Shown: piece by piece, positions 17,982 to 26,583 of the stretch
Position numbering within the stretch: the first letter of the stretch is position 1
Layout of the letters: every line of letters starts with the position of its first letter
Assembly (NCBI GenBank): GCA_903840415.1
Contig: CAIMFY010000092.1
Span: forward strand, 1-38,789
DNA length: 38,789 nucleotides
Reading direction: 5' to 3'
Origin: an uncultured Opitutia bacterium
GTDB taxonomy: Bacteria > Verrucomicrobiota > Verrucomicrobiia > Opitutales > Opitutaceae
Notes under the pieces: model-generated
Told to the model about the DNA's origin: nothing
Database searches by the model: none
Seen by the model: the letters and a program-made list of their open reading frames with translations, nothing else
Made by a program: the position numbers and the translations under genes

Positions 17982-18899
17982 TCAGGTCTTAACGGGTGCG
18001 ACTTTGGTTTTCTGCACCGTGATAATGGCTACGGCGGTGACGATGATCGCCGAGGCGACGAGGGTGCGCGAGGTGATCGGTTCGTTGAGGAGCAGCCAGC
18101 CCAGGAAGACGGCGACGATGGGGTTGACGTAGGCGTAGGTGGCGACGCGCGCCGGCGTGCTGTGTTTCATCAGCCAGACGAAGGTTGAGAATCCCACGAG
18201 CGAGCCGACGGCGATGAGATAGGCGAACGCCAGCCAGGCGCGCGGCGCGATGACGGCGATGTGCAGGCGTGCGAAATCGTCATGCACGAGCGCCGCGAGC
18301 GTGAGCGCCACGCCGCCGCCGAGCATCTGGAGCGACGAGGCAAAGAACGGCTCGGCGCCGTGCTTCGCGTGCCGCGAGTAGATCGAACCAATGCCCCACG
18401 AGACGCAGCCGATGAGAATTGAGGCGACGGCGCCGAGATTGAGTCCGCCGTGCGAAGCGTTTTCCCACGGTGCGGCCAGCCACGAGACGCCGATGAAGCC
18501 GAGCAAGAGCGCGATCGCGGTGACGACACCGGGGCGCGTGCCGCCGGGCCAGGCCCACTCGGTGAGAACGATGAAGAGCGGACCGATGCCAATCAGGAGC
18601 GCGGTGAGACCCGAAGGAAGATATTGCTCGGCCCACACGACGGCGCCGTTGCCTCCGAGGAGGAGAAAGGTGCCGATGATGGTGTTGGCGCGCCATTGGT
18701 GCGCAGTGGGCCAGGCCGCGCCGCGGAGTTTTAGGAATGAAAAGAGCAATGTGCCCGCGATCAGGAAACGCACCCCGGCCATGAGGAAGGGCGGCATCGT
18801 CTCGACGGCGACGCGAATGGCGAGATAGGTGCTGCCCCAGATGAGATAGATCGCGGCAAACGCGAGCAGGAGCGCGGTGCGGGTCGGTGGCGTGGGCAT
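17982..18899 (-). CDS. EamA/DMT-family exporter (YedA-like)
   Basis: The 305-residue protein has about ten membrane helices in two EamA halves (about 8-140 and 150-290). The N-terminal AAIYLIWGSTYLAIRVAVET is the hallmark of the YedA/RhaT-like drug/metabolite transporters. EQYLPSGLTALLIG closes the first half and YAYVNPIVAVFLGWLLLNE the second. Such proteins export amino acids or small metabolites; the substrate here is unknown. Its ATG shares one base with the TGA of the upstream MocR gene (TGATG), so translation is coupled and the regulator probably controls it. Confidence 0.85.
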   Translation of the reverse strand: MPTPPTRTALLLAFAAIYLIWGSTYLAIRVAVETMPPFLMAGVRFLIAGTLLFSFLKLRGAAWPTAHQWRANTIIGTFLLLGGNGAVVWAEQYLPSGLTALLIGIGPLFIVLTEWAWPGGTRPGVVTAIALLLGFIGVSWLAAPWENASHGGLNLGAVASILIGCVSWGIGSIYSRHAKHGAEPFFASSLQMLGGGVALTLAALVHDDFARLHIAVIAPRAWLAFAYLIAVGSLVGFSTFVWLMKHSTPARVATYAYVNPIVAVFLGWLLLNEPITSRTLVASAIIVTAVAIITVQKTKVAPVKT

Positions 18900-20341
18900 C
18901 AGAGTTGCTTTTTGGACAAGTCGCCGAGCGTGCGAAGCGCGGACTCGATCGCCTCGGTCCACGGGAGTCCGCAGTTCATCCGGAGGCAATTCCGATAGCG
19001 ATCCTTCACGGAGAAGAGAGCGCCGGGCGCGATGCTGATGCGGTGTTTGAGGGCGTCGCGGTGGAGGCGGAGTGTGTCCACGCCCGGCGGCAGTTCGATC
19101 CAGAGGACGAAGCTGCCCTCGGGCCGGCTGAGCCGTGTGCCCTCGGGAAAATGTCGCAGGATTGCCTGCGAGAAGAGGTGCAGCTGGTGGTGATACGCGC
19201 GCCGGATCGAACGGAGGTGGTGGTCGTAGCCGCCGTTGCGCAGAAAATCGGAGACGGTTTTTTGTAGGACGACGGGCGTGCCGAGCGTGGTAGTAAACTT
19301 GAGGCGCCGCACTCTCTCGAGGTAGCGGCCGGGCGCGCACCAACCGACGCGCAGCGAGGGCGCGAGGGTTTTGCCGAACGAGCTGCACAACAACACGCGG
19401 CCGTCGGTGTCCCACGCCTTGAGCGGTTTCGGGCGGCGTTCGCCAAAATGGAGATCGCCGTAGATGTCGTCCTCGATCGCGGGCACGTCGAACTCGGTGA
19501 GGATTTGGTAGAGTTTCTCCTTGTTCTCATCCGGCATGCACGAGCCCAGCGGGTTGGAGAAGCTTGGCATGACCATGAGCGCCTTCACGTCGTTGTTTGC
19601 TAGCGCGTCGCGGGTGGCGTCGAGGCAGATGCCGGTGCGCGGACCGGTGGGAATTTCGAGCACGCGAAGGTTGAGGCTCTGGATCGTTTCGAGAAAGCCG
19701 AAGTAGGTGGGCGTCTCGACGGCGACAGTGTCGCCGGGTTTCGTGACGGCGCGCAGCGAGAGATGGAGGGCCTCGCAGCAGCCGACGGTGACGACGAGTT
19801 CATCGTGCGAGAGGGGGCAGCCCGCCTGCAAGTAGCGGCGCGCGATTTCGCGGGTGAGCGGATCGAAGGCCCAGTTCATCGCGTAGCGGCCGAGGAGCGC
19901 GGGGTCGTTGCGGCCGACGGCGGCGAGGATGCGGGCGAGTTTCTTCGTGGGAAACAGCGAGTGATGCGGACACGCGGCACCGAACGGCACGTAGCTCGGA
20001 TCGGTAGCGAGCGTGAGCACCTCGGCAGTGAGATCGTTGACGCCGACGTAACTCGGCTTCGCCATCGGCCGGGCCATGCGCGGTTCGGGGGTGTCGCTCG
20101 GGAGGCGGGGCCGCACGTAGTAACCAGATTGCGGACGCGCTTCGATCCAACCGCGGTTTTCGAGGACGGTGTAGGCTTGGAGCACGGTCGAGATGCTCAC
20201 GTCGCGCTGGAGTGCCATGCGGCGGACAGAGGGAAGCCGGTGGCCGGGGCGGAGCGTGCCCTGCTCGATGAGTTGTTCGAGGGCGTGCGCGAGCTCGACG
20301 TAGAGCGGTGCCGGCGCGGGAGCATTCAGCGTCTGGATCAT
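18899..20341 (-). CDS. MocR-type GntR regulator with aminotransferase domain
   Basis: The 480-residue protein has a GntR winged helix at about 12-78 (HRLPSVRRMALQRDVSISTV) and a fold-I aminotransferase domain at about 115-470. The PLP lysine is K324 in CSSFGKTLAPSLRVGW, the DDIYGDL motif is near 291-297, and SFSNPLGSCMP is the NP(T/L)G-like loop. MocR proteins use PLP and an amino-compound ligand to switch transcription. ATG 20341 (MIQTLNAPAP) is chosen; a longer frame to 20482 lacks domain content. It is the first gene of a two-gene operon with the exporter, suggesting ligand-controlled export. The divergent gap to 20548 should hold its operator. Confidence 0.88.
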   Translation of the reverse strand: MIQTLNAPAPAPLYVELAHALEQLIEQGTLRPGHRLPSVRRMALQRDVSISTVLQAYTVLENRGWIEARPQSGYYVRPRLPSDTPEPRMARPMAKPSYVGVNDLTAEVLTLATDPSYVPFGAACPHHSLFPTKKLARILAAVGRNDPALLGRYAMNWAFDPLTREIARRYLQAGCPLSHDELVVTVGCCEALHLSLRAVTKPGDTVAVETPTYFGFLETIQSLNLRVLEIPTGPRTGICLDATRDALANNDVKALMVMPSFSNPLGSCMPDENKEKLYQILTEFDVPAIEDDIYGDLHFGERRPKPLKAWDTDGRVLLCSSFGKTLAPSLRVGWCAPGRYLERVRRLKFTTTLGTPVVLQKTVSDFLRNGGYDHHLRSIRRAYHHQLHLFSQAILRHFPEGTRLSRPEGSFVLWIELPPGVDTLRLHRDALKHRISIAPGALFSVKDRYRNCLRMNCGLPWTEAIESALRTLGDLSKKQL

Positions 20342-20547
20342 GGGAACGGTGGGTGGAAACGAAGCGCAGTGAGAGTAGGCGAAAGGCGGGAGGCGGGGCA
20401 GGCGTAGTGGCTGGAGTTCGCGACCGGCACAGTTGGAGGAGAAGTGAAAGTGTGACCAGAACAATTCAGGCACCGGATCCAAGCGTCAGGACGGCGTAAG
20501 CGGGCCCGGCGTTGACAGGTTGGCGGGGATGGGGCGGGCTGCGCGTG

Positions 20548-21123
20548 ATGGATGCAGCGGAGAAAGAATTCACGCCACTCGTGACAGCGGTGCTCGCGCG
20601 ATTTTTCGCGCAGAACGGACGCGCCGCACCGCCGATGGACGCGCTATCGGCGTTTGGGGAGCGACTGTGGGCGGTGGTGGTGGAGCGGGGACTGCCGCGA
20701 CCGCTCGGGCCGGGGGAGGTCGGCGTGGCTGGAGGACTGACGGAGGACGAATGCGCACCGCTGATCGCAGCCGCACTCGGTGGCGCCGACGATCCGCTGC
20801 TCGCGAACGCGGCCCGGCAGCTCGTGAAGGCGTGCCTTTATCCGGAGTTCACGGTGTGCCGCGATTCGTTTCGCGCCGTGGCGGCCGACGGTGGATGTCG
20901 GCGGCAGGAATTGAAACGGGTGCTCGGGCGGGTGAGCGGGACGCATTGCGTCGATTGTCCGCACTGGATCGCGCTCGAGTCGGCGCAGCACGAAAACTAT
21001 CTGGCGCGCGAGTGGAAGTCGGGCGCGGCGGATTTCGCCCAGCACCGCGAGGTGTTTTTGCCGGTGGATTTTCGTGCACTGCGGCGATGGTTGCACACCC
21101 GGACGCGCATCGGGTCGCTGTGA
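20548..21123 (+). CDS. hypothetical protein with HCVDCPHW motif
   Basis: I do not recognise this 191-residue protein. The first 90 residues are helical and rich in Ala and Leu. The middle has cysteines C96, C104 and C117 and then THCVDCPHW (C134, C137, H139), a plausible metal-binding cluster. The C-terminal third (HENYLAREWKSGAADFAQHR) is hydrophilic. There is no signal peptide or membrane helix. ATG 20548 is used; GTG 20545 is adjacent. It is divergent from the MocR gene and convergent with the V4R genes. Confidence 0.6.
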   Translation: MDAAEKEFTPLVTAVLARFFAQNGRAAPPMDALSAFGERLWAVVVERGLPRPLGPGEVGVAGGLTEDECAPLIAAALGGADDPLLANAARQLVKACLYPEFTVCRDSFRAVAADGGCRRQELKRVLGRVSGTHCVDCPHWIALESAQHENYLAREWKSGAADFAQHREVFLPVDFRALRRWLHTRTRIGSL

Positions 21124-21142
21124 AATCCGCGGCCGGCGCCGC

Positions 21143-21787
21143 CTACGCTTTGAGTATCGCGATGATTTCGTCCGCGGCCTTGAGCCCGAGCAGCGGGCGA
21201 ATCGGATCGAGGCGTTCGGCGGAGGTGATGACGAATGTGCAATGTGGTGCGCCAGCGCGCACACAACCGATCTCGATGCAGCCGAGTGGTTGCCCGCTGA
21301 CATATTCGAGGAAGCCTTGAAGAAATCCGGCCGGCAACGCGTCGGCGAAATCTTCGCCCGGCTCGAGCGCCGCGACAAAACTGCTGTGGCGCAGCCGCGC
21401 GATCACCAAGCCGTGCTCCGGCGCGTCGGAGAGATCGGGGGCGAGGACGCCCCAGCCTTGGGTGGCAAAATGGCGGACGGCGAGCGTTAAGCAGGCCTCG
21501 AGCGGCTGGTCGGTGAGCACGGGTTGGCCGAGTCGGGAGAGCTCGCGATCGACCGATGAGGCGAAGCTCTGGCCGGCGGCGACCCCACCGGCGTGAAACA
21601 GCGCAGACCAGGAGCCGGGTTTATCCGCGTTAAAAACGCAATAAGTCGCCCACAGGAACGGTGCCGCCGCGAACACGATGCGTGAGCCGTCGGGCACCAC
21701 GGCGACGCCCGAAGCCGGATCGAGGCTTGATCCGCGGCCGTCGAAAAGACGACCGAAGGGGGGCTTGGAATCTCCAGGAGGCGGCAT
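21143..21787 (-). CDS. stand-alone V4R-domain protein
   Basis: The 214-residue protein ends in a V4R (4-vinyl reductase) fold, a small-molecule sensory domain known from XylR/DmpR regulators and related proteins. The signature is GCIEIGCVRAGAPHCTFVI (C170, C175, C183), preceded by FLQGFLEYVSGQ. The N-terminal 70 residues have no known domain. ATG 21787 is chosen because the upstream continuation of the frame is an Arg-rich antisense of the next gene. It lies 8 bp after a second V4R gene, so the two form an operon. The ligand is unknown; the three cysteines could bind metal or zinc. Confidence 0.7.
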   Translation of the reverse strand: MPPPGDSKPPFGRLFDGRGSSLDPASGVAVVPDGSRIVFAAAPFLWATYCVFNADKPGSWSALFHAGGVAAGQSFASSVDRELSRLGQPVLTDQPLEACLTLAVRHFATQGWGVLAPDLSDAPEHGLVIARLRHSSFVAALEPGEDFADALPAGFLQGFLEYVSGQPLGCIEIGCVRAGAPHCTFVITSAERLDPIRPLLGLKAADEIIAILKA

Positions 21788-21795
21788 GGGGAGCG

Positions 21796-22515
21796 CTATT
21801 TTTTCCAGGGGATTTTTGCGGCTTTGGCCGGACCCGCCGGTGGCGTTGCCGCGAGGGGCGTGCGCGCTTCGAGCACGAGGCGGCAAATCGCGTCGTGAGC
21901 GATGCCGGAACGGCGGGCACTTTCCGCCTGATCGATGATCGGTCCGGGACCGACGATGAAGCGGCAGCATGCGTCGCCGAGGGCGACGCATTCGGTTTCG
22001 ACGGCGTGGCTCTCGACGCGATCGTAGAAGCTGAGCGCGCCGGCGAAGAGGCCGGCGTAGAGGTGACACACGGGTGTTGCAGCGTTACCGGTCGCGGCGG
22101 CGGCGGCGCTGTGGCGTAGTTCGACGAAGGTGATGCCTTTGGTGTGTGAGGAGAGGTCGAAAATGCAGGCTCCCCAACCGGCAGCGGCAAACGGCGCGGC
22201 CCAGCGCTCCAGCACAAACGGCGCGTCCATCTTCCACAGGTTGGTGTTGGTCGTTCCACCAGATTCCTCCCGCAGGCGCGCGCTGAGTTGCAGCATATCC
22301 TGCAGACCCCACTCGTAGCCCGCATGGTAAAGGAGATGGCGGCGATTGTCGGTCGCCGGCTCGCTGGAGCCCCGGTGGAGCACCTGCATCAGCGCCTCAG
22401 GCAACGCGGCAACGCGGCGGCCGTCAGGTGTCTGCAGCAATCCTTCAGCCGGCCGCGAGCGGATGAATTCCTCGTGGGCGGAGCGGGGCTGGTCGCTAAG
22501 TGAGCGATCTGACAT
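21796..22515 (-). CDS. stand-alone V4R-domain protein (paralogue)
   Basis: The 239-residue protein has the segment RRHLLYHAGYEWGLQDMLQL (about 58-77) typical of the front of V4R-containing proteins, and a V4R core with C150, ESHAVETECVALGDACCRF (C176, C183, C184). It differs clearly from its neighbour in sequence, so the duplication is old. There is no DNA-binding, kinase or membrane part: it must act through partners or as a ligand-binding protein. It is upstream of the 21143-21787 gene and 150 bp downstream of the degenerate NtrC-like regulator on the same strand. Confidence 0.72.
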   Translation of the reverse strand: MSDRSLSDQPRSAHEEFIRSRPAEGLLQTPDGRRVAALPEALMQVLHRGSSEPATDNRRHLLYHAGYEWGLQDMLQLSARLREESGGTTNTNLWKMDAPFVLERWAAPFAAAGWGACIFDLSSHTKGITFVELRHSAAAAATGNAATPVCHLYAGLFAGALSFYDRVESHAVETECVALGDACCRFIVGPGPIIDQAESARRSGIAHDAICRLVLEARTPLAATPPAGPAKAAKIPWKK

Positions 22516-22665
22516 GGAGCGGTTGCGGCGGTGAACGGGCTGCTCGGTGGGCGTTGGGCGTGAACAGTGTCACGCAACGTTTTCCACACGAACCGGTCAA
22601 GCTTGTCGGTCGGACTGCACCGACTCAAGGTGATTGCACGATTCGGTGCCAGCCTGTCGCGGCAA

Positions 22666-24120
22666 TCAGTAGGCGATGGCCGCTCCTGCCATCGCGAGTG
22701 AGGAGGCCAGGCGTTGATTGAAATCGTAGGTCTTGGTCGCCGGTCGAAACGTGCTGCGAGCCGTGGGCGCGGCGGGTTTAGCGCGCTCGACGGTGGGGGC
22801 GTTCGTGTGGCCATTCGTGGCAAGCGCGGCCTCGACGGCGGTTACCGCCGGGCTGGCTGCGGCAGGCGCGTGTTTGGCGGACACCGCATGCTTTTCGCCG
22901 TGGCGTAGGCCGGCCTCGAGTTCCGGTACGTCAATCTCGGCCGAGTGCGCATGGCGGGCGGCGGTCAGAAGAATGCGCGAAAGTTGCGCGTAGTTGCCGG
23001 GCCAGTCTTGGGCGCGAAGCCAGGCTGCAGCTTCGGCAGTAAACGTGAAAGCCTTGGCCGCGTTCAGTGCGATCCGGTGCTCGCCTAACAATTGGACGGC
23101 ATTTGGGAGAATGTCGTCGGGTAGTTCACGGAGCGCAGGCACCGTGACTGATAGCGAACTGATCTTGTAATAAAGCGTTTCGTTAAAGCGACCGTCGTCG
23201 GCCATTTCGGACAGATTGCCGGCGGCGGCAAGAACGAGGCGGAAGCGGCGGGCGAAGGGCAGAAACACGTCGCGGCCCGTCATCAGGTTCTCAAGAATTT
23301 TTTGCTGCTCGATTGAAAACAGCTCGACGCCCGTGACGATCAGTGTGCCAGCGTCGGTTGAGAGCAGCGAGGGTGCGAGCGCCTCGATCAGGTGGCGCGT
23401 GTCGAATTGCTCGACGTCGCACTGCATCACCGGTCCGTCGCGGAACATCGAGATTTCGGCGAGATCGCGGGCGAGCAGTTCGAACGGGCTGCCGGCTTCG
23501 CCTTGGAGTAAGAGCACGGCGCGGAAATCGCGGACTTTCCACAGGCGCTGGGTGAAGTCGCGGAACGCATCCGACCGGCCGTGAAAATGGCGCGGTTTGT
23601 AAGCGAGCTTGTTCTCGATGGGTTCGGCGGCGGCGACCGTCGTGGCTGCCGCCAAGGGAGAATTGGAGTTGCCGCGTCGCGCCGCTGGGAGCGGAGAGTT
23701 CGAGCTGCGGCCGGGTTGCGCGTCGCTCGAACCGGAGCGACTGAGCGTCTCGTTGATCTTTTCAAGGAGGATCTTTGGGTTGGCGGGCTTGTTGAAGATG
23801 CCGGCGACGCCCTGGCTGCTGAGCTGGATGGCGAGTTCGAGGGTGAGGGAGCCAGAGACGAAAACCACCGCGATGTCGGGCAGAGTTTTGCGCAGCTCGT
23901 GCATGAACACTTGTCCATTCATCCCGGGCAATTCGTAGTCGACCACGACGAGGTCGTAGGCGCGCGCTTTCGCGGCAGCCAGCGCGGTCTCCGGATGTTC
24001 GTGCGCGGAGATTGCGTAGCCCGCCTGGCGGAGCAAAAGGCTCTGCATCTCGCGAAACACCGACGAATCCTCCACGATGAGGACGTGCGCGCGCGAGGCC
24101 TTCTTGTCGTCTTCGCTCAT
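22666..24120 (-). CDS. response regulator fused to degenerate sigma54-type AAA+ domain
   Basis: Residues 10-127 form a receiver domain with E17, D18, phosphoacceptor D61 (LVVVDYELPGMNG) and K111. Residues about 178-400 align with the NtrC AAA+ domain but are inactive by sequence: Walker A GESGTGKE is QGEAGSPFE (206-214), Walker B LFLDEI is LIVTGV (260-265), and the segment that would hold GAFTGA is shortened. The fold is still recognisable from RFNETLYYKISSL (311-323), the VPALRELPDDI segment and WPGNYAQL (373-380). No Fis-type helix-turn-helix follows: the C-terminal 80 residues are Ala/Pro-rich. It cannot be a normal sigma54 activator. A phosphorylation-controlled binding partner is likely. 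Confidence 0.8.
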   Translation of the reverse strand: MSEDDKKASRAHVLIVEDSSVFREMQSLLLRQAGYAISAHEHPETALAAAKARAYDLVVVDYELPGMNGQVFMHELRKTLPDIAVVFVSGSLTLELAIQLSSQGVAGIFNKPANPKILLEKINETLSRSGSSDAQPGRSSNSPLPAARRGNSNSPLAAATTVAAAEPIENKLAYKPRHFHGRSDAFRDFTQRLWKVRDFRAVLLLQGEAGSPFELLARDLAEISMFRDGPVMQCDVEQFDTRHLIEALAPSLLSTDAGTLIVTGVELFSIEQQKILENLMTGRDVFLPFARRFRLVLAAAGNLSEMADDGRFNETLYYKISSLSVTVPALRELPDDILPNAVQLLGEHRIALNAAKAFTFTAEAAAWLRAQDWPGNYAQLSRILLTAARHAHSAEIDVPELEAGLRHGEKHAVSAKHAPAAASPAVTAVEAALATNGHTNAPTVERAKPAAPTARSTFRPATKTYDFNQRLASSLAMAGAAIAY

Positions 24121-24312
24121 ATCAGGTGATGCTCTCGCGGTGAGACCGCCACGGGCCCGGTCCGGCCGGAAACTGCAATGTGTGCTTGAGCTTGAGTTCG
24201 GACATGAGGATTGTCACACGTTCATCATAACCCACGCGGTCTGTCCTGACATCCGTAATTCTGCGGAGATTGGGCGGGCAGCGTTGCTTAGTTTCGGGTT
24301 CGAAAAAATTTC

Positions 24313-24951
24313 ATGCGTAACCTCCGCGCCGTTCTCATCGAAGACGAAACCATGTTTCGCCAGCTGATCCTGCTGACCTTGGGCAAGGTAAAAGGACTGT
24401 CGGTTGTCGGCGAATTCGGTCTCGGCAAGCCGGGCCTGCAGTTCTGCCTGCGTGAAAAGCCGGACATGCTCGTGGTTGATCTCATGCTTCCCGATCTCAA
24501 CGGCATGGAGATCGCCCGCGAGGTGCGGCGCGCCTCGCCGGACACCAAGATTCTCGTCATCACGGCGCATCCGAGCGAGCGGCTGCCGGCGGATTTGATG
24601 GCGCTGGGCGTGAACGGCTACGTCGATAAGACCGAACCAATTGAATATGTGCTCAGTGCGGTCGAGACGGTGCGAGCGGGTGGAATGTTTTTTGCGAGCA
24701 AGGTCCGGGCGAAGGGCGGCGGCAGCCTCGCACCGCTGCGCAAGCCGATGGATGTGCCCCTGACCGAACGCGAACAGGAAATCGCGAAGCTTGTCGCGCG
24801 GGGTCAGATGTCCAAGGAGATCGCCGCCACGCTCAATCTCAGTGTGCGCACGGTCGAGAAGCACCGCGCCAACATCATGGAAAAAATCGGCGTGCGCGAG
24901 GTCGCGAGCCTCACGCGCTGGTGCATTCAGACCGGGTTGGTCGACGACTGA
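24313..24951 (+). CDS. NarL/LuxR-family response regulator
   Basis: The 212-residue protein has an intact receiver (E10, D11, phosphoacceptor D56 in VVDLMLPDLNG, T84, K106) and a LuxR-type helix-turn-helix at about 150-205 (TEREQEIAKLVARGQMSKEI, then SVRTVEKHRANI). It should bind DNA after phosphorylation by a histidine kinase, but none is in the window. It is divergent from the degenerate NtrC-like gene across a 192-bp gap and ends 9 bp from the convergent Hpt gene. Its targets are probably nearby, by analogy only. Confidence 0.9.
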   Translation: MRNLRAVLIEDETMFRQLILLTLGKVKGLSVVGEFGLGKPGLQFCLREKPDMLVVDLMLPDLNGMEIAREVRRASPDTKILVITAHPSERLPADLMALGVNGYVDKTEPIEYVLSAVETVRAGGMFFASKVRAKGGGSLAPLRKPMDVPLTEREQEIAKLVARGQMSKEIAATLNLSVRTVEKHRANIMEKIGVREVASLTRWCIQTGLVDD

Positions 24952-24959
24952 GCGCGGCC

Positions 24960-25298
24960 TCACTCGGCGACGAAGGCGCGCAGCGACTTCGCAATCTCCT
25001 CAAACTCTGCGTTGATCGCCTTGAGGTCGGCGGGCGTGATGTCTTTGCCCGTGGGTCCCTCGAGCCGTTTTTCGAGTTCGGCCATGCGTTCGGACAACGT
25101 CATCGCCCCCATCAGGCGCGCGTTGCTTTTCATGCTGTGCGCGACGCGGTGGCGATTTGTCCGCTCGCTGCTGGAGAGTTCCTGAAACGAACCCGGGAAG
25201 TCCCGGAGAAATGTGCGCACGAGCGTGCGCACATTATCCTCCCCGAGGACGGCGGCGAGTTCGGCGAGGGACTCGTTGGGTGGGGGCACGTTCGACAT
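24960..25298 (-). CDS. Hpt histidine phosphotransfer protein
   Basis: The 112-residue single-domain protein has the Hpt signature VAHSMKSNARLMGA, with H54 as the phosphorylated histidine (HxxKSxAxxxGA). The remainder is helical, as expected for the four-helix bundle. It would carry phosphoryl groups from a hybrid kinase to a receiver. The two receivers next to it (22666-24120 and 24313-24951) are obvious candidate partners. ATG 25298 is preferred: the frame extends 14 codons upstream without domain content. It lies 138 bp downstream of pilT on the same strand. Confidence 0.87.
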   Translation of the reverse strand: MSNVPPPNESLAELAAVLGEDNVRTLVRTFLRDFPGSFQELSSSERTNRHRVAHSMKSNARLMGAMTLSERMAELEKRLEGPTGKDITPADLKAINAEFEEIAKSLRAFVAE

Positions 25299-25436
25299 GC
25301 TACCGAGAAGCCAACGACTCCCCGCCGCGGGGCAAAACAATTATGCAGCGAAAAACACGCACCGAGGTGCAGCCACGCCATCAGGCACCCAGTGGCGATG
25401 ACCGTGGCAAATGCCAGCCAACTGCCGGACTAACGC

Positions 25437-26513
25437 TCAGTGCCCGCCCTCGAGATCGCCGGGTTGGAGCAGGCTGGCGAACGTGGCCTTGATGGCCGCC
25501 TTCATGTAGGCTTCCTTCGCATCGATGGTGCCGTCTTTCACGCGGTTCATGAGGCTGTTATCCATCGTGATCATGCCGTCGCCGCCGCCGCTCTCGATGA
25601 TCGTCTTGATATTGGAAATCTGACCGCTGCGAATCGTGTTGGGCAGCGCCTCGTGGGTGAGCAAAATTTCATGCACGGCACAGCGACCCTTCGGGATTTT
25701 TTTGCAGAGGAGCTGAGCGACGACGCCGGCGAGGCAGCTCGAAAGCATCACGCGCACCTGGTTCTGCTCGTCGGCGGGAAACGTGTTGATGATGCGATCG
25801 ACGGTTTTCGGCGCGTTGTTGGTGTGGAGCGTGCCGAACACCAGCATGCCCATCGAGGCGCAGCCGAGCGCGAGCTTGATGGTTTCCATTTCGCGCATTT
25901 CGCCGAGGAGGAGGATGTCGGGATCGTGGCGCATCGCGCCTTTCAGCGCCGCGGCAAACGACGCCGTGTGCTCGCCGACCTCGCGATGGACGATGACGGA
26001 TTTTTTGATCGGATGCACAAACTCGATCGGGTCTTCGATGGTGATGATGTGCCGCGCGAGGTTCGAATTAATGTAGTCGATCATCGCGGCGAGCGTGGTC
26101 GATTTGCCGGAGCCGGTCGGGCCAGTGACGACCACGAGGCCTTGGTCGAGGTGGCAGAGTTTCTTCAGCGCTTCGGGTAGATTGAGCTGTTCGAATGACA
26201 GGATCTTCGCGGGAATCTGACGGAAGACGGCGGCTTGGCCCCAGTGATTGTAGAGGTAGTTGCCGCGAAAACGTGCGACGCCGGGGATCTCGTGGGCGAG
26301 ATCAAGATCCTTGCGGTCGAGGAAATCGAGCCAGCGGCGTTCGGGGACAATTTCCTTGAGGAGCGACTCCATCGTCTTGGCGTCGAGCGGGGTGTCGCTC
26401 ATCGCCGAGAGCGCGCCGGAAGCGCGCGTCTTCGGTGGCAGTCCGACCGTGAGGTGCAGATCGGAGCCGCCCTTTTCGAGCATTTGTTTGAGGAGAGTGT
26501 CGATGGCGGCCAT
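25437..26513 (-). CDS. pilT: type IV pilus retraction ATPase PilT
   Basis: The 358-residue hexameric ATPase powers pilus retraction and twitching. All motifs are present: Walker A GPTGSGKST (131-139), the Asp box ITIEDPIEF (157-165), Walker B DPDILLLGEMRE (197-208) and the His box GTLHTNNAPKT (227-237). The N-terminal PAS-like domain begins with GGSDLHLTVGLPP. The C-terminal AIRAGL retraction motif is not obvious in its usual form. It follows a second PilT-family gene by 70 bp, probably in one operon, and precedes the Hpt gene. Confidence 0.93.
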   Translation of the reverse strand: MAAIDTLLKQMLEKGGSDLHLTVGLPPKTRASGALSAMSDTPLDAKTMESLLKEIVPERRWLDFLDRKDLDLAHEIPGVARFRGNYLYNHWGQAAVFRQIPAKILSFEQLNLPEALKKLCHLDQGLVVVTGPTGSGKSTTLAAMIDYINSNLARHIITIEDPIEFVHPIKKSVIVHREVGEHTASFAAALKGAMRHDPDILLLGEMREMETIKLALGCASMGMLVFGTLHTNNAPKTVDRIINTFPADEQNQVRVMLSSCLAGVVAQLLCKKIPKGRCAVHEILLTHEALPNTIRSGQISNIKTIIESGGGDGMITMDNSLMNRVKDGTIDAKEAYMKAAIKATFASLLQPGDLEGGH

Positions 26514-26583
26514 GGTTTTCGATTACGGCTGGTCGTGGGTGGCGGCAGAGAACGAAGGGTCGCGTGCGATGGGCATACCGCGG

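Noticed and set aside
25299-25436. Short palindromes between the Hpt and pilT genes
   Set aside because: CCCCGCCGCGGGG and GCACCGAGGTGC are too short, with loops too small, to call a terminator or operator.
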